Shown here: in pieces, positions 1-7,687 of the stretch | Numbering within the stretch: the stretch's first letter is position 1 | Layout of the letters: each line of letters begins with the position of its first letter | Assembly: GCF_014269395.1 (NCBI RefSeq) | Contig: NZ_JACOGK010000033.1 | Location: 1 to 26,061, forward strand | DNA from: Megasphaera hominis | Lineage (GTDB): Bacteria > Bacillota > Negativicutes > Veillonellales > Megasphaeraceae | DNA: 26,061 nt | Direction of reading: 5' to 3' | Made by a program: the position numbers and the translations under genes | Notes under the pieces: generated by a model | Databases searched by the model: none | Told to the model about the DNA's origin: nothing | The model's input: the letters and a program-made list of their open reading frames with translations, nothing else

Positions 1-134
1 TACTTCTCCAAGTTGATTCCCTCCATGAATCTGTTGAAAACCAACACCGGATCGCAAATATCCAGAAAATCTGAAATATATAGTGGCAAAATTGCCTGTT
101 TTGGTTTAGAATAATTAGTGGTTGAATTTTTCAT
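1..134 (-). CDS. Transposase, N-terminal fragment (cut by window edge)
   Basis: An open frame starts at ATG (134-132) and runs off the left edge, giving about 44 residues. It contains the stretch ISDFLDICDPVLVFNRFMEG followed by INLEK. This resembles, from memory, the N-terminus of DDE transposases of the IS1182/IS5-like group, in which a 'DPV..F..FME.IDL.KY' segment precedes the catalytic core. No catalytic residue lies inside the window. I see no good Shine-Dalgarno upstream. A long perfect hairpin at 157-198 sits immediately upstream, as often found ahead of IS transposases to block read-through. The family assignment is moderate; an intact insertion sequence to the left is inferred. Confidence 0.55.
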   Translation of the reverse strand, partial: MKNSTTNYSKPKQAILPLYISDFLDICDPVLVFNRFMEGINLEK

Positions 135-155
135 TGGTTATGTAAATTTTACCAC

Positions 156-199
156 AAAAGGAGGTCCGCTGACTCGAAAGAGTCGGTGGACCTCCTTTG
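156..199 (-). terminator. Long perfect hairpin, terminator of the DUF445 operon
   Basis: A 19-bp stem (157-175 with 180-198, two G-U pairs) closes on a GAAA loop. On the minus strand it is followed by TTTTG. It lies downstream of the DUF445 gene ending at 246 and upstream of the transposase start at 134. It can end the DUF445 transcript and shield the transposase from read-through. A second, weaker hairpin (about 207-236) lies between it and the stop codon. Confidence 0.7.
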
Positions 200-245
200 T
201 TATTTGGGTCTGTGTTATTTCACAGCCCCTTTTCGTTTATGCTGT

Positions 246-1529
246 TTACATGAAGAGCTGGCGGATGACAGGGCCCACGAGGTAGTCATAGCCGTAAAGG
301 AGGGAGTAGACCAAAAAGCCGATGGTACCGCCGACGATGGCGCCGTTAATGCGGATCCAGGCCAGGTCTTCGCCGACCTTGCTTTCCAGGAATTCGTTGA
401 ACTTCTTCTTGTCGAAGCCCGAAAGGACTTCCCGTACAGCTACGCCGATGAGGGCGTGTTCGTGTTCCAGAATGACTTCACAGCCCTTGCGGATCTGGTC
501 GTCAATCCAGCCCTTCATTTCCGGGTACTGGTTGCAGTAGTCGAGGTAATGGGTAAACTGTTCTTCCATGATGTTTTGCAGCTTTTCCTTGCCTTCTACA
601 CCGGTCGTGAAGTAGGTCTGGACAGAGCGCTGCGTCGCCGTAAGCCACATTTCCAGGGGCAGGGAGTCGATGAACTGGTCCTGCCAGCTCTGTACGGTAT
701 AGGTGAGCTGGCCGTTCATGGCGTACATTTGCAGCTCCAGCTTCTGGCACAGCCACTGCCGTTCTTTGCCGCCGGCGTGTTCCCACCGTTCAAGCCAGAC
801 CAGGAGACCTTTTTGTACGTCTTTGGCAATCTTGTCCGTGTCGACCATGCCGGTGAATTTATTGAGCGTCACGATGAGATGGGGCGCCGTTTTCGATTCG
901 GTCATCCATTCGGCAATGGCCTGGGTGAGGATGTGTTCAAATTCCTTGCTGCGCACGCCTTCCTTGACGAGGCCGATAATATCGCTCAGCATGCGGCTGT
1001 CCGGGTCTTCCAGCATGGTAATGATGCGGTCCTGGAGGAAGCTCAGGAGGGGCTGCCGTTTGAGGTACGTACGGATATGTTCGACGATCATCTGCTGGGT
1101 TTTGCCCTGGCGGCCGTAGTTATAGACCTGCTGGGCTACTTCGTAGAGGAGGGCCCGGAATTTTTCCCGGCCTTCGGGCTTTTCAATCCAGCTGTTGAAG
1201 CGGTCTACGAAGGAGACCTGGTAGAGCTTGTCCCGCCACATGCCGGGCTGGAGAAGCTTTTCCGATACGACGTTGGTCATGCCGTCGATGATCTGCGTGC
1301 GGTGGTTGTAGACCAATTCCGTGTGGTACGGGAAGCCCAGGGGTTTATCAAAGAGGGCCGTTACGGCGAACCAGTCGGCAATGCTGCCGATGAAGGCCGA
1401 TTGGAGGACGAAGAAAAGGAGGTTGCCCCAGAAGGTCAGCTGGTCCTGATGGAGCCACCAGATAAAGACGGCCAGGAAGCAGACGAACGATAAGGCCAGT
1501 ATACTGTTTGCCCGTTGACGATAGGTCAT
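246..1529 (-). CDS. DUF445 family membrane protein (second of two paralogues)
   Basis: The protein has 427 residues and belongs to the DUF445 (YjiN-like) family of unknown function. Two hydrophobic segments lie near the N-terminus (roughly residues 12-60), including the family hallmark IGSIADWFAVTALFDKPLGF. A long charged helical middle follows, and a C-terminal hydrophobic segment starts at WIRINGAIVGGTIGFLVY. This suggests a membrane-anchored protein with a large soluble domain. The ATG at 1529 is preceded by GGAGG with 8 nt spacing. Only one base separates it from the stop of the upstream paralogue (TAA-C-ATG), so the two are almost certainly co-translated. It is about the same length as its neighbour and shares the N- and C-terminal motifs, so it arose by tandem duplication. 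The molecular function is unknown. Confidence 0.85.
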   Translation of the reverse strand: MTYRQRANSILALSFVCFLAVFIWWLHQDQLTFWGNLLFFVLQSAFIGSIADWFAVTALFDKPLGFPYHTELVYNHRTQIIDGMTNVVSEKLLQPGMWRDKLYQVSFVDRFNSWIEKPEGREKFRALLYEVAQQVYNYGRQGKTQQMIVEHIRTYLKRQPLLSFLQDRIITMLEDPDSRMLSDIIGLVKEGVRSKEFEHILTQAIAEWMTESKTAPHLIVTLNKFTGMVDTDKIAKDVQKGLLVWLERWEHAGGKERQWLCQKLELQMYAMNGQLTYTVQSWQDQFIDSLPLEMWLTATQRSVQTYFTTGVEGKEKLQNIMEEQFTHYLDYCNQYPEMKGWIDDQIRKGCEVILEHEHALIGVAVREVLSGFDKKKFNEFLESKVGEDLAWIRINGAIVGGTIGFLVYSLLYGYDYLVGPVIRQLFM

Positions 1530-1530
1530 G

Positions 1531-2805
1531 TTACCAGCCTCCCTTCAAGCCATTCATGGCCAAATAAATGCAGGCGCCCAGGACGGCACCGACGAGGGAG
1601 CCGTTGACGCGGATCATTTGCAAGTCGTACCAAACGCGGCTTTCGAGCTGATCGGCCAGTTCCTGGCCGTCGTATTTGAGGATTTCCTTTTCGGCTGTAG
1701 CGCCGAACCAGTTCTGGAGCCGTTTTAATTCGCGGGCTGCCATGGCCAGGACGAAGCGGTTCATCTGCTCTACCTGGAGATCGCTGCCCTTAAAGCCTTC
1801 CAGGCGTTCGATGGCGTACGTCGCAGCGGCGCGGCACACGCGGTTCTGCCGGTCCGGATTCTGGACGTAGCGCTGCCACGCTTCCTTCATATCCGGACGG
1901 GCGACGATGTAGCGGAAGAGGCGCATTTTGTACTGCTCTACCCGGTCCTGCCAGGCTGTGTTCATTTCCAGCTTTTCCGCCTGCTGCCAAATGAACTGCA
2001 TGGCCTTGCGGCGTTCTTCCGAGTCGGGCTTTTTCGCTTCGGCCAGGAGGTGCAGGAATTTGTCCTGCAGGTTGCCCGCTACCCGTTCGGGGCTGAACAT
2101 GTCGCTGGCCAGGGCGGCCTTGATGATCAGGGCATAGACGAAGTTGCGGTGTTCATACTGGCGCATGGATTCACGGTAAATATCGGCGATGTAGCGCTTG
2201 GCCGTTTCGCTCTTGACCATCGATTCGAGGGTAAAGATGCTGAAATCGAGGAAGTCGTTGCCGGCTTCACCGACAAGGCCGGTCTTGAGGGCCTTGCCCA
2301 TCATGGGAGCAATACGGATCTTTTCGATGGCTTCTTCGCCCATCGTCGAAAAGGCCCGTACGAGCGCCTGCATATCGAGGGTATACAGGAAGGTATTCAT
2401 AATGTGGCCCAAAATGCGTTCGGCTGACTGGAAGCCTTCGTCCGTGTGCAAGTAGCTGAGGCCCGCTTCGAGGACGGGATGGTGCTTGAGGACGTTGTAC
2501 ATATTGGGCACCGTGAGAATTTCGCTTTCGATCATGTGCCGCGCCGTTTCGGCGATCCGTTCTTTACTGTTGGGAATGAGGGCTGTCTTGAACGAAATAC
2601 CCAGGGGCTTGCGGAACAGGGCCGTTACGGCGTACCAGTCGGCCAGGCCGCCGATGAGGGCCGCGCCGGATAAATGCATGATCAGCCCGCCCCAAAAGAG
2701 ATCACGGACGGGATAGGAAAGCAGCAGCAGCAAGGCAGCGATGACCAGGATATACCCGGCGATATGGCTGCGTCTTACAGGCGATGCTGTTTCTGGTTGA
2801 GTCAT
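1531..2805 (-). CDS. DUF445 family membrane protein (first of two paralogues)
   Basis: The protein has 424 residues and belongs to the DUF445 (YjiN-like) family. An N-terminal hydrophobic pair (about residues 13-60) leads into IGGLADWYAVTALFRKPLGI, the conserved family signature. A long amphipathic helical region rich in Glu, Arg and Lys follows. A C-terminal membrane segment begins near MIRVNGSLVGAVLGACIY. The ATG at 2805 follows AGAAGGAGG with good spacing. It lies upstream of and nearly abuts its paralogue, and 53 bp downstream of a metallo-beta-lactamase-fold gene on the same strand, so the three probably form one operon. Because both copies are full length and keep the same hallmarks, they may form a hetero-oligomer; that is inference. 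The function is unknown. Confidence 0.85.
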   Translation of the reverse strand: MTQPETASPVRRSHIAGYILVIAALLLLLSYPVRDLFWGGLIMHLSGAALIGGLADWYAVTALFRKPLGISFKTALIPNSKERIAETARHMIESEILTVPNMYNVLKHHPVLEAGLSYLHTDEGFQSAERILGHIMNTFLYTLDMQALVRAFSTMGEEAIEKIRIAPMMGKALKTGLVGEAGNDFLDFSIFTLESMVKSETAKRYIADIYRESMRQYEHRNFVYALIIKAALASDMFSPERVAGNLQDKFLHLLAEAKKPDSEERRKAMQFIWQQAEKLEMNTAWQDRVEQYKMRLFRYIVARPDMKEAWQRYVQNPDRQNRVCRAAATYAIERLEGFKGSDLQVEQMNRFVLAMAARELKRLQNWFGATAEKEILKYDGQELADQLESRVWYDLQMIRVNGSLVGAVLGACIYLAMNGLKGGW

Positions 2806-2858
2806 TCTTTTCCTCCTTCTCCGGCCAGGGCCGGACCCGCTACGAGAGCGGGCAGTTC

Positions 2859-3551
2859 TTATACGTTCGTGCTGTCGCCGCTATGGATGGGAATCCACAG
2901 GTGCTGCTGAGGATACTGGTCCGTAAAGGCCCGGGACGGCGTCCACGGCGCGCCAAAGTAGTGCATGGGCACGAGGCACTGCGTGACCTTGACGTGCTTC
3001 AGGAAGGCCGTAACGCCCCATTCACGGGCATAGTCCAGACGGGCATCGACGGGGAAAAAGGCTACGTCCACGGTGAGGCCGTCTAATTTTTCCAGCTCTG
3101 CCGCGTACATACGCTTGGCGTTTTCGTTGTTTTCCGCAGTGTCGCCTTCCCAGTGCCACCAGTTCAGGTCGCCGGCGTGGAAGATACTGACGCCATCGGT
3201 CTTGACGAGGAAAGAACCGCCTTCGTCGGTCGAGCCGAACTGCGTAATAATCGTTTCACCTACGTGGATCGTATCGTACACGTCCAGGGTGTGCAGTTTG
3301 TCCTGCTCTGCCTGGCGGAAGGGTACATCCTTGTTGATGATATACGCTTCGGTCTGCTGGGCAAAATCGGCAATGTGCCGGTTGAAGTGGTCGTTGTGCC
3401 AATGGGTCACGAAGAACCAAAAGGGCTTGTTCCCTTGGGCATAGGACCGTACTACCTGCTGGTCGTCCTGATAGTAATCAAAGACCAGCACTTTCGTATC
3501 CGTTTCTACTGTAAAGCCGCTGTGGCCTAAATAGGTTACATGTAAGGTCAT
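2859..3551 (-). CDS. MBL-fold metallo-hydrolase
   Basis: The protein has 230 residues and no signal peptide, so it is likely cytoplasmic. It begins MTLHVTYLGHSGFTVET, typical of the UlaG/YhfI-like beta-lactamase fold. It carries the metal-binding motif HWHNDH at residues 50-55, further metal-ligand candidates (FHAGDLNWWHW) and a late His in PMHYFG. The start was chosen at the ATG at 3551 because AAAGGAGG lies 8 nt upstream; a longer frame reaching 3623 adds an N-terminus unlike the family and lacks a ribosome binding site. The substrate cannot be told from sequence. It is the first gene of the unit with the two DUF445 genes and is served by an extended -10 promoter at 3637-3645. Confidence 0.85.
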   Translation of the reverse strand: MTLHVTYLGHSGFTVETDTKVLVFDYYQDDQQVVRSYAQGNKPFWFFVTHWHNDHFNRHIADFAQQTEAYIINKDVPFRQAEQDKLHTLDVYDTIHVGETIITQFGSTDEGGSFLVKTDGVSIFHAGDLNWWHWEGDTAENNENAKRMYAAELEKLDGLTVDVAFFPVDARLDYAREWGVTAFLKHVKVTQCLVPMHYFGAPWTPSRAFTDQYPQQHLWIPIHSGDSTNV

Positions 3552-3636
3552 CGCGTCAGCCTCCTTTATCCTTGGGACCGGCCGGGCCTGCACAGACGCA
3601 GACAGACCTGTCCTTTTTATCATATCGTATTTGTAT

Positions 3637-3645
3637 ATTATACCA
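3637..3645 (-). promoter_or_regulatory. Extended -10 promoter for the MBL/DUF445 operon, with adjacent dyad
   Basis: On the minus strand TGGTATAAT forms an extended -10 element about 86 bp upstream of the MBL start codon. No good -35 is seen. A dyad GGAGCGGCTCC (3653-3663) sits just upstream of the -10 and could be an operator; this is inference. Confidence 0.5.
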
Positions 3646-3735
3646 CATATTAGGAGCGGCTCCCATATATATCATATAAGCCGGACGGGCTCTTACAAAA
3701 AAGTTACCTTTTTAGTATTTTTTCCGTAAAATGCC

Positions 3736-3767
3736 TTGACAAGACAGATTGAAAAGTGTACTATAAT
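3736..3767 (+). promoter_or_regulatory. Promoter of the cysK T-box transcript
   Basis: A consensus -35 TTGACA (3736-3741) is followed 17 bp later by TACTAT (3759-3764), or 20 bp later by TATAAT (3762-3767). It sits directly upstream of the T-box Stem I. Confidence 0.7.
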
Positions 3768-3784
3768 TGTAAAAATTGACACAT

Positions 3785-4013
3785 GCCATGAGCAAATCAA
3801 GTACCTGTATTGCACTGCCGTCAGAGAACGCAGGCCATCGGCTGCAAGCCTGCCCCGGTAAGAAGTACAGCGAATGCCTTTGCGAGCAGAATGAGGGAAC
3901 ATGAGTATCTTATTCCGGCTGCCGCCGTTACCGGCCTAGAGGGGCAATACCATTGTATTGCAACCAGAGTGGAACCGCGGTCCGCCGTCTCTGAGGAGAT
4001 GGGCGGTTTTTTT
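3785..4013 (+). promoter_or_regulatory. T-box leader, cysteine specific (UGC), with terminator
   Basis: This is a T-box riboswitch that senses uncharged tRNA. The conserved T-box core AGAGTGGAACCGCGG lies at 3966-3980. The terminator stem is 3982-3991 paired with 3996-4006, followed by seven T (4007-4013). Stem I can be drawn by hand: GCAAA (3792-3796) pairs with TTTGC (3879-3883), and CTGTA (3805-3809) pairs with TACAG (3866-3870). An AGTA motif (3800-3803) faces GAA, and the specifier position reads TGC (3875-3877), the codon for cysteine. This matches the downstream cysteine synthase gene. Uncharged tRNA-Cys is expected to stabilise the antiterminator and allow cysK expression. Confidence 0.92.
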
Positions 4014-4084
4014 GCGTGCCCGAATAGTGATACCATGTATTTTGCGCACGGTCAATGGAACGTACCTATGAGGGGGTTTTTATA

Positions 4085-4141
4085 GTGAATACAGAAAGAT
4101 ATCGGTCAGGCTTTCGATGTTGCCGGTTATACCGCTTTTAG
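4085..4141 (+). CDS. Putative Cys-Cys leader peptide upstream of cysK
   Basis: An 18-codon ORF begins GTG (4085-4087) after AGGGGG (4071-4076, 8 nt spacing) and ends TAG (4139-4141). It reads MNTERYRSGFRCCRLYRF and contains two adjacent Cys codons, TGT TGC (4118-4123). It lies after the T-box terminator and before cysK. The segment 4111-4121, which includes the first Cys codon, is complementary over 11 bp (one G-U) to 4177-4187, overlapping the cysK Shine-Dalgarno. A ribosome stalled at the Cys codons would disrupt that pairing. The arrangement resembles leader-peptide translational attenuation, but it is a prediction and the start codon is not certain. Confidence 0.45.
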   Translation: MNTERYRSGFRCCRLYRF

Positions 4142-4187
4142 AAATGATTTTAGTACTGACTACATTTTATTTTGAAAACATCGAAGG
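4111..4187 (+). promoter_or_regulatory. Stem sequestering the cysK Shine-Dalgarno
   Basis: The strand CTTTCGATGTT (4111-4121) can pair with AACATCGAAGG (4177-4187), 11 bp with one G-U pair. The 3' strand overlaps the start of the cysK ribosome binding site AAGGAG. The 5' strand carries a Cys codon of the leader ORF. A small inner hairpin CGGT-TAT-ACCG lies at 4124-4134. The pairing is visible directly; its regulatory role is inferred. Confidence 0.5.
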
Positions 4188-4199
4188 AGAGATTTGATT

Positions 4200-5132
4200 A
4201 TGGGTAAAATTTATACGAGTGCACTGGAATTAGTTGGTCATACGCCGCTTTTGCAGCCGGAACGGTTTAACAAGAAGGCTTCTGTACCGGCTAAGCTGCT
4301 GGTTAAATTGGAAATGTTCAATCCTGCCGGTTCGGCTAAGGACCGCATTGCCAAGGCTATGATTGAAGATGCCGAAGCTAAGGGGATCTTGAAAGAAGGC
4401 TCGGTCATCATTGAACCGACGAGCGGCAATACGGGCATCGGCCTGGCGGCTGTCGCTGCTGCCAAGGGCTACCGCGCCATCTTCACCATGCCGGAAACCA
4501 TGTCTGTCGAACGGCGCAATCTCATTGCTGCCTACGGCGGTGAAATCGTCCTGACAGAAGGCAAAAAGGGCATGCAGGGCACGATTGACAAGGCCAACGA
4601 GCTCTTGAAGGAAATTCCGAATTCCTTTATTCCCGGCCAGTTTACTAACCCGGTCAATCCGGCTATCCACAAGGCTACGACCGGCCCGGAAATCTATGAA
4701 GACGCAGACGGCAAGGTAGACATCTTCATTGCCGGCGTTGGCACAGGCGGTACGCTCACAGGCGTTGGCCAGTATTTGAAGGAAAAGAATCCGGACGTGC
4801 AGATCGTCGCTGTCGAACCGGCTGATTCTCCTCTCCTTTCGGAAGGCCACGCAGGCCCGCACAAGATTCAGGGCATTGGCGCTAACTTCGTACCGGAAAC
4901 GCTGGATACGAAGATCTACAATGAAATCTTCACGGTCACGACGGATCAGGCCTACGATACGGCCCAGTCGTTCTCCCACGCGGAAGGCCTGCTCATCGGT
5001 ATTTCCGGTGGTGCTGCCCTCTACGCCGGCGTCCAGCTGGCACAGCGTCCGGAAAATGCCGGCAAGACCATCGTCGTCTTCCTGCCCGATAACGGCGACC
5101 GCTATTTGACAACACCGAACTTCATTAAATAA
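4200..5132 (+). CDS. cysK: Cysteine synthase A (O-acetylserine sulfhydrylase)
   Basis: This PLP enzyme of 310 residues condenses O-acetylserine with sulfide to give cysteine and acetate in the cytoplasm. The PLP lysine lies in NPAGSAKDR (Lys47). The substrate-binding loop TSGNTG is at 74-79, the phosphate-binding loop GTGGT at 181-185 and GISGGA near 267-272. Length and motif order match CysK rather than cystathionine beta-synthase, since there is no CBS domain. The start is the ATG at 4200, after AAGGAG at 4184-4189; an upstream TTG at 4194 is too close to the ribosome binding site. Expression is expected to respond to cysteine supply through the T-box at 3785-4013 and perhaps through the Cys-Cys leader ORF. 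A sulfonate-type ABC importer is encoded convergently next door. Confidence 0.97.
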   Translation: MGKIYTSALELVGHTPLLQPERFNKKASVPAKLLVKLEMFNPAGSAKDRIAKAMIEDAEAKGILKEGSVIIEPTSGNTGIGLAAVAAAKGYRAIFTMPETMSVERRNLIAAYGGEIVLTEGKKGMQGTIDKANELLKEIPNSFIPGQFTNPVNPAIHKATTGPEIYEDADGKVDIFIAGVGTGGTLTGVGQYLKEKNPDVQIVAVEPADSPLLSEGHAGPHKIQGIGANFVPETLDTKIYNEIFTVTTDQAYDTAQSFSHAEGLLIGISGGAALYAGVQLAQRPENAGKTIVVFLPDNGDRYLTTPNFIK

Positions 5133-5159
5133 GTGGCTCTCTTTCACTAGGACACACTG

Positions 5160-5193
5160 AAAAAACCTGCCGGCTGATGCTGGCAGGTTTTTT
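5160..5193. terminator. Bidirectional terminator between cysK and the ABC importer
   Basis: Six A followed by CCTGCC (5160-5171) pair with GGCAGG followed by six T (5182-5193), with three further inner pairs and a TGAT loop. U-tracts appear on both strands. It therefore ends both cysK (plus) and the importer operon (minus). Confidence 0.9.
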
Positions 5194-5215
5194 CTATGCC
5201 CCTAGGGCTTTCCTA

Positions 5216-6196
5216 TTAGATGAGAGGCTTACACATAGACGAAATGTCGATTTTCTTGTCCTTTTCCAGCATGCCTGTCTGGATGAGGAAGTCCTGGGTC
5301 TGTTCCAGGTCGGCAATGTCTTCTTCGCGGATAGCCGGGTCGAAATCATACCAGCCGGCCATGGCTTCTACCTGATCGATAGTCAGGCCCGTCGCTTCGG
5401 CAGCGGCAGCGTAGTCCTGCTGGGGATTTTCGGCATAATCCTTGACGACGCGGGCGTGGGTGGCCATGAATTTCTTCGCTACGTCAGGATACTGGTTGAT
5501 GAAGTCCGTGCGCATGGCAATGACGATCGTCGCATCGAGGAGGCCTTCACCGGTCGTGAGGACGCGGCCGCCGTCGGCTTTCATCTTCAGCGTGGCCGGA
5601 CCGGCCAGGAGCGCCGCATCGACGCTGCCGCCAGAGAGGGCTGCCGACGCCTGGGGAATGCCCATGGAGACGAAGTCTACGTCGTCAGGCGACATGCCTT
5701 CCCGGGCCAGTGCTGCCAGGAGCAGCTGGTGCAGGATGGTTCCCTTCGGACCGGCGACCTTCTTCCCTTTCAGGTCTTTCACGGACTGGATGGACGGATC
5801 CTTGGTCATAATCATAAAGGCCTGGGGCGCGCGGCTGTAAATACCGACGATGGTCAGGTCAACGCCGTTGGCCTTGGCCAGGATGGCACTGGTACCGCCT
5901 AAGGCGTGGCAAATATCGATTTTGCCGGCCGCCATGGCTTCCGTTTGCTTCGGACCGGCGTCCAAATCGGAATAGTCGATGGCAATGCCTTCAGGCTTAA
6001 AGGCATCTTCAAAGACGTGGTCCTTCTTTTCTACGATGGAAGGAATATTGAGGGGCGATTTGACGTATGTCATATGAATGGCTTCGGGCTTCTTAGCCGT
6101 ATCCTGAGCCGGCTGGGATGAGCCGCAGCCAGCCAGGGCGACGGCCATGATGAGCGAAGCCAGGCCTACAAAGATTGCTTTTGTGCTACGTTTCAT
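5216..6196 (-). CDS. ABC transporter substrate-binding lipoprotein (sulfonate/taurine/nitrate type)
   Basis: The protein has 326 residues with a lipoprotein signal: a positively charged start, a hydrophobic run and the lipobox LAGC with Cys24. The mature part is an NMT1/SsuA/TauA-like periplasmic-binding fold, with a typical 'AMAAGKIDICHALGGTSA' segment and a later 'VKDLKGKKVAGPKGT' loop. It is expected to be tethered to a membrane and to deliver an organosulfur or related small anion to the permease encoded upstream. The ATG at 6196 follows GGAGG and overlaps the end of the ATPase gene by 11 nt. The ligand is not identifiable from sequence; the cysK neighbour favours a sulfur compound. Confidence 0.88.
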   Translation of the reverse strand: MKRSTKAIFVGLASLIMAVALAGCGSSQPAQDTAKKPEAIHMTYVKSPLNIPSIVEKKDHVFEDAFKPEGIAIDYSDLDAGPKQTEAMAAGKIDICHALGGTSAILAKANGVDLTIVGIYSRAPQAFMIMTKDPSIQSVKDLKGKKVAGPKGTILHQLLLAALAREGMSPDDVDFVSMGIPQASAALSGGSVDAALLAGPATLKMKADGGRVLTTGEGLLDATIVIAMRTDFINQYPDVAKKFMATHARVVKDYAENPQQDYAAAAEATGLTIDQVEAMAGWYDFDPAIREEDIADLEQTQDFLIQTGMLEKDKKIDISSMCKPLI

Positions 6197-6908
6197 GGGG
6201 TTCCTCCAATAATTGTAAGATAGTTTGTTTTTCTCTCGTCCGATCGGCCAGAGCCTGGCGCGGATAGGGCTCGGAACGGGTCAGAAGGCCGCTTTGCCGG
6301 CCCCGGCGCAGGACCAGGATCCGTTCGCCCAGGCGCAGGGCTTCGTCCAGATCGTGAGTAATAAAGATAATGGTTAAGGGCTGGCGGACATACTGCTCCG
6401 TGAGCTCGTCCTGAAGCTTTTCCCGCGTGAAATAATCGAGGGCTGCAAAGGGTTCGTCCAGGAGCAGCAGCTGTGGCTGGCACGCTAAGGTCCGTACAAG
6501 GGCTACGCGCTGGGCCATGCCGCCGGAGAGCTGGTCGGGATAGGCCTTGCGGAAGGAATCCAGACCAAAAAGGTGTAGATACTGGGCGGCCAACGCCGTG
6601 GAACCGCCCATGCCATACTGCCAGATGCGGACATTCTCTTCTACGGTCAGCCAGGGCAAGAGGCGCGGTGCTTGGAACATGACGCCCGTCCGGGGCCGGG
6701 GACCGCCAAAATCGATTTGTCCGCCTGTGGCCGTTTCGAGACCGGCCAGGAGGCGCAGGAGTGTCGTTTTGCCGCAGCCGCTGGGGCCGACGACGACGGA
6801 AAAGGAGCCGGCCGGGAAATGGGCGTTCAGGTCAGATAGGGCCTGTACGACTGTCCCATCGGGCAAGTGATAGGTATGACTCAAATGGCTTACGGTAATG
6901 TCAGGCAC
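6186..6908 (-). CDS. ABC transporter ATP-binding protein (sulfonate/taurine/nitrate type)
   Basis: This 240-residue ATPase powers the importer. Visible motifs are Walker A GPSGCGKT (41-48), the Q-loop in VMFQAPRL (Gln79), the signature LSGGM (127-131), Walker B LLLLDEP (147-153) and the H-loop in FITHD (His185). Its size and the 'MFQAPRLLPWLTVEENV' segment match SsuB/TauB-like subunits. I place the start at GTG 6908, seven bases after AGGAGG; it overlaps the permease stop by 8 nt. Longer in-frame extensions upstream read through the permease gene and are not credible. It is translated between the permease and the binding protein, so all three subunits are coupled. Confidence 0.93.
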   Translation of the reverse strand: MPDITVSHLSHTYHLPDGTVVQALSDLNAHFPAGSFSVVVGPSGCGKTTLLRLLAGLETATGGQIDFGGPRPRTGVMFQAPRLLPWLTVEENVRIWQYGMGGSTALAAQYLHLFGLDSFRKAYPDQLSGGMAQRVALVRTLACQPQLLLLDEPFAALDYFTREKLQDELTEQYVRQPLTIIFITHDLDEALRLGERILVLRRGRQSGLLTRSEPYPRQALADRTREKQTILQLLEEPHET

Positions 6909-7686
6909 GGCGGTTCCTCCTTTCTGTCCAAAGCAGGCACCGTCCGGCCCAGGCCATGAGGGCGTCGGCGAGAATGCCCAGGACACCCAAGGTGAGGATG
7001 CCCGCCAGGACGACGTCGGGACGGGCCATTTCTTCCCCATCGAGGATGAGGTAGCCCAGGCCCGCTGCGGCGGCGATCATTTCGGCACCAATGAGGGAAC
7101 GCCAGCTGTAGCCCAGGCCGATGCGCAGGCCCGTATAGATGGACGGCAGAGCCTGGGGCAGGCGGATGTGCCAAAAGACGGCCCACGGCGACAGGCCGTA
7201 TACGCGCCCCATCTCGATTAGTTGTGGGTCCGGTTGGGCCATGCCGGCCAGGGTATTGAGGAAGATGGGGAAAAAGGTCGCCAAGACGACGATGATGATC
7301 TTACTCGTCTCATCAATACCAAACCAAAGGATCAGGATGGGCAAGAGGGCCAGAGGCGGTACGTTGCGCAGGAATTCCAGGACGGAATGGCTGTACACGT
7401 AGGCTTTGTGGTGAAGGCCCAGGAAAATGCCAGCCGGCAGGGCCAGGCCGGCGGCGATGAGAAAGCCAATGAGCACGCGGAGCAGGCTGGCACCGACGTG
7501 CCGTGCCAACTGGCCCGATACGGCCAGGTGCCACCACGTCGAAAGGACCCGTTCCGGCGCCGGCAGAATATAAGAGCCCCACCAGTGCCAGCGTGCGCCC
7601 AGCTCCCACAGCAGCAGGAGTAGCAAGGGCAGGGCCAGAATCGGCAGGGCCGTTGTCAGTACAGAAATAAGACTTTTTTTGCTCAC
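6901..7686 (-). CDS. ABC transporter permease (sulfonate/taurine/nitrate type)
   Basis: The permease has 261 residues and about six membrane segments. The first is LPILALPLLLLLLWELGA. The C-terminal half carries the EAA-type loop (EMGRVYGLSPWAVFWHIRLP, followed by ALPSIYTGLRIGLGYSW) that contacts the ATPase, as in SsuC/TauC. The start is GTG 7686, since GGGAGGAG lies just upstream; one base separates it from the TAA of the SGNH hydrolase gene (TAA-C-GTG). Frames extending further upstream would overlap that gene and look non-native. Confidence 0.92.
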   Translation of the reverse strand: MSKKSLISVLTTALPILALPLLLLLLWELGARWHWWGSYILPAPERVLSTWWHLAVSGQLARHVGASLLRVLIGFLIAAGLALPAGIFLGLHHKAYVYSHSVLEFLRNVPPLALLPILILWFGIDETSKIIIVVLATFFPIFLNTLAGMAQPDPQLIEMGRVYGLSPWAVFWHIRLPQALPSIYTGLRIGLGYSWRSLIGAEMIAAAAGLGYLILDGEEMARPDVVLAGILTLGVLGILADALMAWAGRCLLWTERRNRRA

Positions 7687-7687
7687 G

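Noticed and set aside
186..1493. Long plus-strand open frame opposite the DUF445 gene
   Set aside because: It mirrors a clear DUF445 gene with a good ribosome binding site and shows no recognisable family; its openness is a codon-bias shadow.
2821..2858. GC-rich hairpin between the MBL and DUF445 genes as a terminator
   Set aside because: No T run follows on the minus strand; more likely the mRNA continues through it.
4230..5147. Long minus-strand frame opposite cysK
   Set aside because: cysK is unambiguous on the plus strand and the opposite frame has no family signature.
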